NCBI RefSeq assembly: GCF_020103695.1
Contig: NZ_JAHXBF010000009.1
Location: 186,001 to 250,000, forward strand
From: Hyalangium versicolor
GTDB taxonomy: Bacteria; Myxococcota; Myxococcia; Myxococcales; Myxococcaceae
DNA: 64,000 nucleotides
Reading direction: 5' to 3'
In this document: one piece after another, positions 26,141-35,066 of the stretch
Position numbering within the stretch: position 1 is the stretch's first letter
Layout: the number at the start of each line of letters is the position of its first letter
Notes under the pieces: model-generated
Told to the model about the DNA's origin: nothing
Database searches by the model: none
The model's input: only the letters and a program-made list of their open reading frames with translations
Position numbers and translations under genes: made by a program

Positions 26141-27868
26141 TCACGGCAGCCGGTGCTCCAGCAAATCCCAGCGCTGGTCCACCCACTGGCGGAGGTAATC
26201 GACCTCCTGCGAATAGGTGGTGAAGTCGGTGCGATCGGCCCAGCGGGTGAAGGTGCGGTACTGCTGGCCCCATCTGGCCTCGTCGCGTCTGACCGCGGAG
26301 TCGATCTCGGCCACGTACCCGTCGATGAGCTGGAGCACCTCCGCCTTGGACAGCGGGCCGTGCAGCAACTGCTGGTAGCGCTCGCGCATGGGCCCGGAGA
26401 TGGCGGGATCATCCAGCTGACGGGCGAAGATCAGGTTGTTGCTCTTGAAGTCCAGCATCTCGTTGAACGGGCGGCGCCGGGTGTCCCAGCCCTGGCCGAA
26501 GCTGGCGTCGAGGTCCCACGGAATGAAGCGGGTGGGGCTGCTCGGCTCGCGGGCCTGGTAGTGGTAGGCGTTCTTGGCGCTCGAGTCCGTGCCAACGATG
26601 AGCGTGTTGAAGATCCACCAGTCCTCATAGTCCCGGGCATTCATGAGCGCGTCGCGCCCCTGGCGGAAACCATCCCCCGGCGAGTCGGCGACGAAGGTCG
26701 TGAGCGCATCCAGCCCGTCGAAGTCACCGGGCCAGCCCTCGGGGGGCTTGCCCTCGCTCTTCTCGAAGCCCTGGTGCAGCGTCTCTTTGGGAGCGCCGTC
26801 CGCGTCCACCCGCGCGAAGTTCGCGTCGGCGTCCACGGCCTTGAAGAGGTCGCCCTTCTTGGACAGGCCGTGGCGCTCCATCAGGTCGTCGTCGACGTGC
26901 TCGGCCACGGTGAAGATGCCCCAGTAGCTCCCATTCCTGTAAACCACCGCGCTGTACGTCTTGATCTGGATGTGGTCCGGCGACATGCGGTTCCACAGAT
27001 CAAAGGCGAGCCTCGGCCGCAGGTACGAGTTGTCGTTGAACGAGGTGATCAGCACCACCCGTTTCCGAGCCTGGAAGCTGCCCCCCGCCTGGATGGGCTC
27101 GTTGAACAAGTCATCGTCGGGGAACTTGAACGTGAGGCTGCGCTTGGGGAACACACTGGAGGTGGCGCCCCGGTACTTGGCCTCGAAGGTGAAGTGGTGC
27201 CCGCGGTAGACGAGCTCCGCCGGGCGATAGCCTCCCGCGGTGAGCTGGCCCTCGAAGGAGAGGTGGAAGACGGGCAGCCCGTACTCCTCGGTGTACTTCG
27301 CCGGGTCGACGATGGGCACGTTGCCCGGAGCCTGCCAGTTGTCCACCACGCCCACCTCGAGCGTCCCCGTCTCTCCGGTGGAGCGCTCGGTGACGGTCAG
27401 CGTCCACACGGCCGCCTGATCCTTGCCCGGCGTCCAACGGAAGGTGCCGGTGGCTTCGTCCAGGGTGGCCCCAGCGGGCAACGGTGACACCGTGAAGCGC
27501 ACGTCCGGCCCGGTGAGCCCCTTCGCGCAGCGCAGCGTGACGCTCACCGTCTCGCCCTCGAGCAGCCATCGGCGAGCGCCTGCGTCCGGCGCGCAGAGCG
27601 TGGCATGTGGCGATTCGGGAGTACCCGCATCCGGCGTGCCCGCATCCGGCGTGCCCGCATCCGGCGTGCCCGCATCCGGCGTGGATGTCCCTCCGTCCCC
27701 CGGCTCCCCAGGCATGGGGAACGGCGGAATCGGAATGGGAGGCAACGGCACGGTGGGCTTCTCCGCGCCGTCCTCACTCCCACCCGAAGAGGAAGCACTG
27801 CACTGCACCAGCACCACACACGAGGCCAGCAACAGGGCCCCGCCCAGAATCCTCACCCGCCCCACCAT
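26141..27868 (-). CDS. CotH-family kinase-like lipoprotein
   Basis: 575-aa exported protein (lipobox VVLVQC). After a linker made of Asp-Ala-Gly-Thr-Pro units comes an Ig/cadherin-like region (about 95-185), then a CotH domain (about 215-575). CotH hallmarks are visible: YRGATSSVFPKRSLTFKF, an asparagine-rich segment NDNSYLRPRLAFDLW, GSYWGIFTVAEHVDDD, and the metal-binding WDLDASFG near the end. CotH proteins are atypical secreted protein kinases, first known from spore coats. In a sporulating myxobacterium, phosphorylation of surface proteins is plausible. The start at 27868 gives the signal peptide; the frame upstream to 27991 does not. Confidence 0.87.
   Translation of the reverse strand: MVGRVRILGGALLLASCVVLVQCSASSSGGSEDGAEKPTVPLPPIPIPPFPMPGEPGDGGTSTPDAGTPDAGTPDAGTPDAGTPESPHATLCAPDAGARRWLLEGETVSVTLRCAKGLTGPDVRFTVSPLPAGATLDEATGTFRWTPGKDQAAVWTLTVTERSTGETGTLEVGVVDNWQAPGNVPIVDPAKYTEEYGLPVFHLSFEGQLTAGGYRPAELVYRGHHFTFEAKYRGATSSVFPKRSLTFKFPDDDLFNEPIQAGGSFQARKRVVLITSFNDNSYLRPRLAFDLWNRMSPDHIQIKTYSAVVYRNGSYWGIFTVAEHVDDDLMERHGLSKKGDLFKAVDADANFARVDADGAPKETLHQGFEKSEGKPPEGWPGDFDGLDALTTFVADSPGDGFRQGRDALMNARDYEDWWIFNTLIVGTDSSAKNAYHYQAREPSSPTRFIPWDLDASFGQGWDTRRRPFNEMLDFKSNNLIFARQLDDPAISGPMRERYQQLLHGPLSKAEVLQLIDGYVAEIDSAVRRDEARWGQQYRTFTRWADRTDFTTYSQEVDYLRQWVDQRWDLLEHRLP
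27626..27683 (-). repeat. 15-bp tandem repeat encoding the Asp-Ala-Gly-Thr-Pro linker
   Basis: About 3.9 copies of the 15-bp unit CGCATCCGGCGTGCC (plus-strand reading), encoding the flexible linker after the lipid anchor of the CotH protein. It matches in size and meaning the repeat in the LVIVD gene at 9124. Confidence 0.88.
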
Positions 27869-28122
27869 TCCCCCACCCCGCCCGCGATTCGGTCTGCGAG
27901 GAGAAGTAGTCACTCCGGATCGCAACGGCAGCGCGCGCGAAGCCACTGTCCCCTGGCGAACGGCTCCACCTCCGGCCGAACCGCCGTCCATGACCGGGGG
28001 TCATCTAGCCAGCACCCCTGGAGCCCGAGTCAACCGGAGTCACACCTGGAGACTGGGGCGAATTGCCCCACGGGACCAATCAATGGTTCATCCGTGAACA
28101 CGCCCCTATACTGCTTTGCGGC

Positions 28123-28659
28123 ATGTCCGAGCCTACCTCTACTCCCCCGACCCGCCGAGGCTTCCTCGGTGCCCTGACCGTGCTGCTGGGAGGCGCCATC
28201 GCGGCGCTCGCCTCCGTACCCGTGCTGGGCAGTCTGTTCTCCCCTCTGCGCGCCGCCCCCAGCTCCGGAGCCGCGGATGCCCCCATCCCCGTGGGCAGCA
28301 TCTCCGAGTTCCCCGTGGGGGTGCCGCGCCGCGTCGAACTCATCCGCTCCGTCACTGACGCGTGGAGCCGATCCGATGCCACCACCGTGGGCGCCGCCTG
28401 GGTGACGCGCAACGCGGATGACACCTTCACCGCGTTCTCCACCATCTGCCCCCACCTGGGCTGCGGCGTGAACCTGGACAAGCAGCGCAACCTCTATGCC
28501 TGCCCGTGCCACACCTCCGCCTTCACCATGGACGGGAAGTACCAGGCGGGCCCCGCGCCTCGCGGCCTGGATCCGCTCACCGTGGAGGTGCGCGGCAAGG
28601 AAGTGCTCATCCACTACAAGCGCTTCAAGCAGGGCATCCCTGAGCGCGAGACGGTGTGA
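28123..28659 (+). CDS. Rieske iron-sulfur protein of a cytochrome bc complex
   Basis: 178-aa subunit that transfers electrons from quinol to cytochrome c. The N-terminus has TRRGFLGAL, a twin-arginine-type signal and anchor. The cluster ligands are Cys109 and His111 (CPHLGC) and Cys127 and His130 (CPCH), with the usual disulfide pair Cys114/Cys129. It is the first gene of a three-gene operon; the next start follows 8 bases after the stop. ATG 28123 is the start because it opens the signal; the frame is open further left without homology. Confidence 0.95.
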   Translation: MSEPTSTPPTRRGFLGALTVLLGGAIAALASVPVLGSLFSPLRAAPSSGAADAPIPVGSISEFPVGVPRRVELIRSVTDAWSRSDATTVGAAWVTRNADDTFTAFSTICPHLGCGVNLDKQRNLYACPCHTSAFTMDGKYQAGPAPRGLDPLTVEVRGKEVLIHYKRFKQGIPERETV

Positions 28660-28667
28660 GACCCACC

Positions 28668-30383
28668 ATGATCAAACGCCTCGACGCATGGCTGGACTCC
28701 CGTACCGGCTACCGCGCCCTGCTGGGCCATGCGCTGAATGAAGTCGTCCCGGGCGGCGCCCGCTGGCGCTACGTGTTCGGTTCGGCCGTCACCGTGCTCA
28801 TCATGGTGCAGGCGGTCACCGGCATCGCGCTGGAGCTGTACTACAGCCCGTCCACCACGGATGCGTGGGCCTCGGTGAACTACATCGAGACGCAGGTGGT
28901 GCTGGGCTCGCTGCTGCGCGGCATCCACCACTGGGGTGCCTCGGCCATCGTCGTCGCCGTGGCGCTGCACCTGTTGCAGACGCTGTGGGCCGGCGCCTTC
29001 CGAGCCCCTCGCGAGATGAACTGGCTGGCCGGCTTCGTCCTGTTCCAGGTCATCCTCGGGCTGGCCCTCACCGGCTACCTGCTGCCGTGGGACCAGAAGG
29101 GCTACTGGGCCACGCAGGTGGCCACCTCCATCGCCGGCACGGTGCCCGTGGTGGGCCCCAAGCTGCAGATGTTCCTCCAGGGTGGCAGCTCCTACGGCAA
29201 CCTCACCCTCACCCGCTTCCACACGCTCCACGTCATCCTTCTGCCGGCGGCCCTCTTCTCGGTCATCGCCGTGCACGTGGCGCTGTTCCGCAAGCACGGC
29301 GTCACCCCGCCGGACCTGCCCGCCGAGGAGCTGAAGCGCACGGCGGAGCCCTTCTACCCGCGGCAGTTGCTCTACGACACCGTCGTGTCCGCGGCGGGCG
29401 TGGGGCTCATCTTCTACCTCGCGCTGCGCCACGGTGCGCCGCTCGAGGCCCCGGCCGATCCGTCCTCGCAGTACCTGGCCCGCCCCGAGTGGTACTTCCT
29501 CCCGCTCTTCCAGCTGCTCAAGTACTTCGAGGGTGGCGCCGAGTTGGTGGGCACCCTCATCCTCCCCGGCGTGGCCATGGGCTTCCTGGCCGGCCTGCCC
29601 TTCATCCACGCCGCGCTCTCGCGCCGCATCCCGAGCATTCACCGGGTGCTCGCCGTGGCCCTCACCGTGGGGCTGATGGGCGTGGGCGGGCTGGGCGCGC
29701 TGGCGGTGCGCTCGGATCAGAACGATCCCGCGGTCGCCACCCTGGCCGAGGCTGCCCACGCGCAGGCACAGGAGGCCCGGCGCCTGGCCTCCATGGGCGG
29801 CGTGCCCGCCTCCGGCCCGCTGAACCTGTACCGGAACGATCCCATCGTCTGGGGCCACCGCGTCATCGTCTCGCAGTGCCAGAAGTGCCACTCTGCTTGC
29901 GACGCCCAGCCCTACAAGGGCAGCCCGTGCCTGGAGGGCTACGGCTCGCGCGCGTGGATCTCCCGCTTCCTGCGCAACCCTCGCGCCCCGCACTTCTTCG
30001 GCAACACGAAGATCGACGACATGGAGCCGTTCACCGGCCCCCAGGAGTCCGCGGACGCCCTCACCGAGTTCCTCTACTCGCAGGGCGGTCGGCCAGACGT
30101 GACGGACGCGCTCGCCAAGAAGGGCGAGGGGCTCTTCGACTCGGAAGGCTGCGGCAGCTGCCACTCGCTGGACGGAGTGGGCAGCGGCCTGGCGCCGGAC
30201 CTCAAGGGCTGGGGCTCTCGCGAGTGGACCTACGCCTTCATCCGCAACCCCAAGGCCGAGCGGTTCTTCGGCGACATGAACGAGATGGAGACCTTCGACC
30301 ACTTGCGCCTACCCGAAGAGGAGCTCCAGGCGGTGACGGCGTGGCTGCACTCGCAGGCTGCGCAACCCTTGAAGTTTCCGTAG
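28668..30383 (+). CDS. Cytochrome b fused to a two-heme cytochrome c domain
   Basis: 571-aa membrane protein. The N-terminal part is a complete cytochrome b with paired heme-ligand His helices (around HHWGASAIVVAVALH and RFHTLH...AVH) and the quinol-site PEWY motif (273-276). After the last helix a soluble region carries two heme c attachment sites, CQKCH (404-408) and CGSCH (495-499), each followed by a GWGSREW-like segment. The fused c domain therefore probably acts as the electron exit of the complex. The gene lies between Rieske and small cytochrome c genes. Cytochrome b-c fusions are known but uncommon. No separate cytochrome c1 gene is present in the window. Confidence 0.93.
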   Translation: MIKRLDAWLDSRTGYRALLGHALNEVVPGGARWRYVFGSAVTVLIMVQAVTGIALELYYSPSTTDAWASVNYIETQVVLGSLLRGIHHWGASAIVVAVALHLLQTLWAGAFRAPREMNWLAGFVLFQVILGLALTGYLLPWDQKGYWATQVATSIAGTVPVVGPKLQMFLQGGSSYGNLTLTRFHTLHVILLPAALFSVIAVHVALFRKHGVTPPDLPAEELKRTAEPFYPRQLLYDTVVSAAGVGLIFYLALRHGAPLEAPADPSSQYLARPEWYFLPLFQLLKYFEGGAELVGTLILPGVAMGFLAGLPFIHAALSRRIPSIHRVLAVALTVGLMGVGGLGALAVRSDQNDPAVATLAEAAHAQAQEARRLASMGGVPASGPLNLYRNDPIVWGHRVIVSQCQKCHSACDAQPYKGSPCLEGYGSRAWISRFLRNPRAPHFFGNTKIDDMEPFTGPQESADALTEFLYSQGGRPDVTDALAKKGEGLFDSEGCGSCHSLDGVGSGLAPDLKGWGSREWTYAFIRNPKAERFFGDMNEMETFDHLRLPEEELQAVTAWLHSQAAQPLKFP

Positions 30384-30440
30384 CCGGGGGCGTCCCACCC
30401 GTCAGTCTTTCACCCGTAGCACGCAGTGGAGGCAGTAACC

Positions 30441-30770
30441 ATGAAGACGCGGTTTGCCCTCGTGTTGGCCCTCTCTCTCTCCGCCACCGTGTATGCCGAG
30501 GACACTCCGGCCGACGTGTGGAAGGCCAAGTGCAAGAGCTGTCATGGGGAGGACGGGAAGGCGAAGACCAAGATGGGGGAGAAGGAGAAGATCCCCGACT
30601 TCACCAACGCCGACTGGCAGAAGAAGCACTCGGACGAGGTCATCAAGGACAACATCACCAACGGCTCGAAGGAGAACGCCAAGATGAAGGCGTTCAAGGA
30701 CAAGCTCACCCCCGAACAGATCGACGCGCTGGTGAAGTACATCCGCGGCCTGTCGGCGCCTGCCAAGTAG
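30441..30770 (+). CDS. Small periplasmic c-type cytochrome
   Basis: 109-aa monoheme cytochrome c with a Sec signal peptide (ALSLSATVYA), heme site CKSCH and a distal Met region (KENAKMKAF). The surface is lysine-rich. It is the third gene of the bc operon, 57 bases after the cytochrome b-c stop, with GGAGG upstream of the ATG. It is likely the soluble acceptor that carries electrons away from the complex. Confidence 0.92.
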   Translation: MKTRFALVLALSLSATVYAEDTPADVWKAKCKSCHGEDGKAKTKMGEKEKIPDFTNADWQKKHSDEVIKDNITNGSKENAKMKAFKDKLTPEQIDALVKYIRGLSAPAK

Positions 30771-30837
30771 GCGGCGGATGAATAGAGGGGAGGACGGGCC
30801 GTTGACCCTCATGTAGCCCGCACGGAGCCGTCCCCCC

Positions 30838-31116
30838 ATGAAGACCCTTGCCGTTGCCCTGCTCTTCGTCCTGTCGCTGATGACCCTCTTCTCCGCCTCC
30901 CGGGCGGACGCGCTGAGTCAGCCGAGCATCCAGCCCCGCATGGCCCGGCCCCAGGCGCTGCCCGAAGGGGATGACGACAAGGACGGCAAGGACGACGACG
31001 AGGACGATGAGGAGGAGTACCGAGGCCTCACCCCGCGCGCCGCCCTGGAGCTGGTGGATCCGGGCGGACGGGACGACGTGCTCCGCCTGCGCATCGCGGC
31101 GCTGCGCGGACGCTGA
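30838..31116 (+). CDS. Small secreted acidic protein, unknown
   Basis: 92-aa protein with a signal peptide (MKTLAVALLFVLSLM to ADA), then a Pro/Met-rich segment and a run of about 20 Asp/Glu/Lys residues (DDDKDGKDDDEDDEEE). It ends in a short basic tail. It is reminiscent of calcium-binding or charged-spacer proteins, but no family is recognised. It lies alone between the bc operon and the cyclase cluster. Confidence 0.6.
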   Translation: MKTLAVALLFVLSLMTLFSASRADALSQPSIQPRMARPQALPEGDDDKDGKDDDEDDEEEYRGLTPRAALELVDPGGRDDVLRLRIAALRGR

Positions 31117-31228
31117 TCCTTCGCACAGCCCTGTTGCACCCTGAGCCGCCAGGCGGGAAGCTCCGAGCGGCAGTGAAGCGTCGCCAGGAACCGGCGGTGG
31201 CGCCACTGGCTGCTACCATAGTGCGCGC

Positions 31229-32821
31229 ATGTGGCTGATCGTAAACCCAGGACTGCTCGACGAGCAGCAGCACCCGGTGCCGGAAGGGCACACGACCATC
31301 GGTCGGACGGATGAGAACACCGTCCGGGTGCTCCACATGAGCCTCTCGCGCAAGCACGCGCGGCTGGAGCGGGAAGGCGACCGAATCGTCCTCGTGGATC
31401 TGGGCAGCAAGAACGGGACGCTCGTCAACGGCGTGCGGGTGGACCGCTTCTCGCTGCACGACGGGGACTCCTTCCAGTGCGGAGATGTGACGTTCAAGCT
31501 GGTGGCCACGCCGGGCGCCTTCGAGCCCACGCACGTGCAGGCCCTGAAGACGCGCTTCTCGCCGCTCTCCATGGAGGAGTTGCTGGAGCTGAACCGCGCG
31601 CCCGGGAGCGCCTCGGCGCTGAGGGTGAAGCCCGACCGCGAGGCGGATGTCCGCTCCTCGGAGAAGCTGCGGGTGCTCCTGAAGGTCAGCCAGATGCTGT
31701 CCTCGCCGGGCCCCATCGACGGGCTGCTGGAGCGGGTGCTGCGCCTGGTGTTCCAGATCCTCGAGGTGGACCGGGTGGCCATCCTCCTGGTGGATCCGAC
31801 GACGGGCACGCTGCGCCCCCGGGTGGCGCGACTGTCCACGGGCGAGCTGCCCTCGGGCTCCTTCTACAGCCAGCACGTGGTGGAGTACGTGCGGCACCAC
31901 AGCGTGGCGGCGCTCTTCGGAGACGCGCGCGAGGATCCGCGGCTGGATGGGGCCAACTCGGTGATGCTGCAATCCATCCGCTCGGCCATGTGCGTGCCGC
32001 TCAAGCCCCAGGATGAGGTGCTGGGCGTGCTGTACGTGGACAACCTGGCCCAGGCCAATCGCTTCACCGAGGAGGATCTCGAGTTCCTCACCGCCTTCGG
32101 CAACCAGGCCGCGATTGCCTTGGAGAACTCGATGCTCTCGCAGCGGCTGGCCGAGGAGGCGGTGCTGCGCAATGCCTACCTGCGTTTCTTCCCGCCCGCA
32201 GTCATCAAGAAGTTACAAAGCGAGCGCCGGGCTCAATTGGGCATCGTCGAGACAGAGGTGACAGTCCTCTTCTCAGACATCAGCGGCTTCACCTCGCTGT
32301 CCTCGACGCTGCACCCGCGGCAGGTGGTGGACCTGCTCAACGAGTACTTCCCCACCATGGTGGACATCGTCTTCCGCTATGAGGGTACGTTGGAGAAGTA
32401 CATCGGCGACGCGCTGATGGCCGTGTGGGGCGCGCCCTTCTCGCAGCCCGAGGACGCGGACCGGGCGCTGCGCGCGGCGGTGGAGATGCAACGCTCGCTG
32501 GCGGACCTGAACGCGCGCTGGCGGGCCGAGGGCAAGCCGGAGCTGAAGATCCACGTGGGGCTGAACACGGGCCGGGTGGCCGCGGGCAACATCGGTTCGG
32601 AGCAATACTTGCAGTACGCCACCATTGGAGATGCCACCAATGTGGCCAGCCGTATCTGTGATGCCACACCGCCAGGAGAGATCCGCGTGTCCGAGGCGAC
32701 CTTCGCGCGCATCCAGGAGCGCGCCTGGCCGCTGACGCAGCTGCCTCCCGTGCAGGTCAAGGGCAAGCAAGAGCCCCTGACCCTCTACCGTGTGGAGTGG
32801 CGGAACGACCCAACGCGTTGA
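31229..32821 (+). CDS. FHA-GAF-adenylate cyclase
   Basis: 530-aa signalling enzyme. An N-terminal FHA domain (GRTDENTV, SRKHARL, SKNGT) binds phosphothreonine proteins. A GAF sensor domain occupies about residues 145-300. A class III nucleotide cyclase follows (about 330-525) with metal-binding Asp in FSDISGF, EKYIGD carrying the adenine-selecting Lys, and GDATNVASR with the transition-state Asn and Arg. The catalytic set looks complete for ATP to cAMP conversion. A close paralogue is encoded at 35067, with a kinase gene between them. Its FHA domain suggests input from the neighbouring Ser/Thr kinase. The C-terminus ends in YRVEW. Confidence 0.93.
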   Translation: MWLIVNPGLLDEQQHPVPEGHTTIGRTDENTVRVLHMSLSRKHARLEREGDRIVLVDLGSKNGTLVNGVRVDRFSLHDGDSFQCGDVTFKLVATPGAFEPTHVQALKTRFSPLSMEELLELNRAPGSASALRVKPDREADVRSSEKLRVLLKVSQMLSSPGPIDGLLERVLRLVFQILEVDRVAILLVDPTTGTLRPRVARLSTGELPSGSFYSQHVVEYVRHHSVAALFGDAREDPRLDGANSVMLQSIRSAMCVPLKPQDEVLGVLYVDNLAQANRFTEEDLEFLTAFGNQAAIALENSMLSQRLAEEAVLRNAYLRFFPPAVIKKLQSERRAQLGIVETEVTVLFSDISGFTSLSSTLHPRQVVDLLNEYFPTMVDIVFRYEGTLEKYIGDALMAVWGAPFSQPEDADRALRAAVEMQRSLADLNARWRAEGKPELKIHVGLNTGRVAAGNIGSEQYLQYATIGDATNVASRICDATPPGEIRVSEATFARIQERAWPLTQLPPVQVKGKQEPLTLYRVEWRNDPTR

Positions 32822-32844
32822 GATGTCACCCAGCGTATGAGCCA

Positions 32845-32861
32845 TTACCGTCATGCGGTAA
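32845..32861. promoter_or_regulatory. Small palindrome before the kinase gene
   Basis: TTACCG-TCATG-CGGTAA lies between the first cyclase gene and the kinase fusion gene. It could be an operator or a weak terminator of the upstream gene; no T run is seen. A second stem closer to the kinase ATG (GGCTC(T)CCCA with TTGGGAGCC) is in the leader. Confidence 0.4.
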
Positions 32862-32996
32862 CGGTTCGAAAGTGTCGCCCAGGGCAGTTCTAAAACCAAC
32901 AACCCTCACGATAGGATTTGGGCCCACTGAAAATAACGAGCCGGGCTCTCCCAGGTCCCCCCTTGGGAGCCATGGCCTTGGCTACGGGTAGGGAGC

Positions 32997-34997
32997 ATGA
33001 CCGAACGCCCCATCGGCGGCAGGTACATCAAGGAGCGAACGATCGCCGGTGGTGGCATGGGCACCATCTGGCTGGCGCTCGATGAGCAATTGCAGCGGCG
33101 CGTGGCGCTCAAGCTGCTGGCTTCGCATCGAGTCTCTTCGCCCGCGGCCCGGCAGCGCTTCGCGCAGGAGGCCAAGGCCGTTGCCCGCGTCCACAACCCG
33201 CACGTGGTGCAGATCCATGACTACGGCATCGACGGCGACATGCCGTACCTCGTCATGGAGCTGCTCGAGGGCGAGGATCTCGAGGCGCTCCTGGAGCGGC
33301 GCCAGCGGCTCGCCCCCGCCGCGGTGGTCCCCCTGCTCAACCAGGTGGCGAAGGCGCTGACCGCGGCTCACGCCGCTGGCGTCATCCACCGAGATCTCAA
33401 GCCCGCCAACCTCTTCCTGGCCCGCATCGACGGCGAAGAGGTGATCAAGGTGCTCGACTTCGGGCTGGCCCTGCTGGACACGGGCACCGACACGCCCCCC
33501 GATACCCATGAGCTGGCGGGCACGCCCCGCTACATGAGCCCGGAGCAGATGCGCGGCCAGCTCGCCCTGTCTCCACGCAGCGATCTCTGGTCCCTGGGCG
33601 TCGTGCTGTACCGGCTGCTCACCGGCCAGTTCCCCTTCCCCGCGGATGCGCTCGATACCCTGCGCACGGGCGGCTCCGCCTCTCTCACGCCTCCCTCCAG
33701 CGTGGTGCCCGAATTGGGCGCCGAGACGGATGCCTTCTTCGCTCGCGCGCTCGCCGCGGAGCCCTCCAATCGCTTCACCTCGGCCCGAGAGCTGGCCTCC
33801 GCCTTCTCCGCGCTCGTCATCTCGGGCAAGCCCACCCGTCCCGCGAAGATCCTCGTAGTAGATGACGAGCCGGACATGGCGCTGGTGATGCAGCAGCGCT
33901 TCCGCAAGCAGATCCAGGACTCCATCTATAGCTTCATCTTCGCCGCCAACGGCGAGGAGGCCCTGGAGAAGCTCCGCCAGCACCCGGACACGGACGTCGT
34001 CCTCTCGGACCTGAACATGCCGAAGATGGACGGGCTCACCTTCCTGGGCCGCGTCGGAGAGGTGCACCCGCTCGTCAAGGTCATCATCGTCTCGGCCTAC
34101 AGCGACATGAGCAACATCCGGACGGCGATGAACCGGGGGGCCTTCGACTTCCTCGTCAAGCCGCTCAACTTCCAGGACCTGAAGACCACCCTGGAGAAGA
34201 CGCTCAAGCATGTGAGCGAGATGCGCCGCATGCTGCGCTCCACCGAGGAGAATGATCTGCTGCGCATGTTCGTGCATGGCGGCGTCGTGGAGCGCGTCCT
34301 CTCCGCGGTGCGCGCGCCCCTCGGCGTCACCGGCGAGCGCGTGGAGGGGACGGTGGCCTTCGTCGACATGAAGGACTTCGCTCCCATCATCCGCAGCGAG
34401 CAGCCCGAGGCCGCCATCCAGCGGCTGAACGCCAACTTCGAGGTCATCGTCCCCGAGCTGACCTCTCGAGGCGGCATGGTGGACAAGTTCATCGGGGACG
34501 CGGTGATGGCCGTGTTCCGAGGCCCGGGACACCTGGGCCGGGCGCTGGACGCCTGCCTGTCGGCCCGCCAGCAACTGCGCGCCATGGCCTTCCGTGGCGG
34601 AGACAAGTCTCCCTATGCCCACGGCGTCTGCATCGGCCTGGACTCGGGCGAGCTGCTCTCGGGCAGCATCGGGGCACGCGCGCTGGGCCGGCTGGACTAC
34701 ACCGTGCTCGGAGACGTGGTGAACACGGCCGCCTGGCTGGCCTCCGTGGCCGGCAAGGATCAGATCCTCGTGCGCGAAGAGGTCGGTACACGGCTCGACG
34801 CGAACTTCGAGTGCCTGGCGCTCGGCGTGCGTCAGGTGACCGGCCCCGGCACTCCGGTCCCTCTCTACGAGGTGGTCGGCCGGCGAGAGCAGGGGATCAA
34901 TCCCGCGGATTCCACGGCCTCCGCCGCCGAACCCAGGCCGAGCGTGGACGCCCCTCTCATGGCCGCGTCCGGAGCCGCTCCGAACAAGGAAGCCTGA
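32997..34997 (+). CDS. Ser/Thr protein kinase-receiver-nucleotide cyclase fusion
   Basis: 666-aa fusion. The kinase domain (about 1-280) has the Gly loop AGGGMG, VALKLL, HRDLKPANL, DFGLA and YMSPEQ, so it looks active. A two-component receiver domain (about 284-405) has phospho-acceptor Asp338 and a conserved Lys in LVKPLN. The C-terminal cyclase-homology domain (about 445-640) keeps the metal Asp457 (VDMKDF), DKFIGDAV and Asn576, but the family Arg four residues later is Trp580. That substitution would impair catalysis or turn the domain into a regulatory unit. The fusion lies between two FHA-GAF-cyclase paralogues. Confidence 0.92.
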   Translation: MTERPIGGRYIKERTIAGGGMGTIWLALDEQLQRRVALKLLASHRVSSPAARQRFAQEAKAVARVHNPHVVQIHDYGIDGDMPYLVMELLEGEDLEALLERRQRLAPAAVVPLLNQVAKALTAAHAAGVIHRDLKPANLFLARIDGEEVIKVLDFGLALLDTGTDTPPDTHELAGTPRYMSPEQMRGQLALSPRSDLWSLGVVLYRLLTGQFPFPADALDTLRTGGSASLTPPSSVVPELGAETDAFFARALAAEPSNRFTSARELASAFSALVISGKPTRPAKILVVDDEPDMALVMQQRFRKQIQDSIYSFIFAANGEEALEKLRQHPDTDVVLSDLNMPKMDGLTFLGRVGEVHPLVKVIIVSAYSDMSNIRTAMNRGAFDFLVKPLNFQDLKTTLEKTLKHVSEMRRMLRSTEENDLLRMFVHGGVVERVLSAVRAPLGVTGERVEGTVAFVDMKDFAPIIRSEQPEAAIQRLNANFEVIVPELTSRGGMVDKFIGDAVMAVFRGPGHLGRALDACLSARQQLRAMAFRGGDKSPYAHGVCIGLDSGELLSGSIGARALGRLDYTVLGDVVNTAAWLASVAGKDQILVREEVGTRLDANFECLALGVRQVTGPGTPVPLYEVVGRREQGINPADSTASAAEPRPSVDAPLMAASGAAPNKEA

Positions 34998-35066
34998 TCA
35001 GCCTCTTTCTCGCATCGAGGCGCTCACCCTCTTCTCCCTGGCCTCGCGTAGGCCCCCGGAGGACGC

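Noticed and set aside
9124..27683. Phase-variable simple repeats in the LVIVD and CotH genes
   Set aside because: The units are 15 bp, so slippage keeps the frame and cannot switch the genes off.
28865..30781. Plus-strand frame in another phase over cytochrome b and c genes
   Set aside because: No domain content; the true frames contain PEWY and CxxCH motifs.
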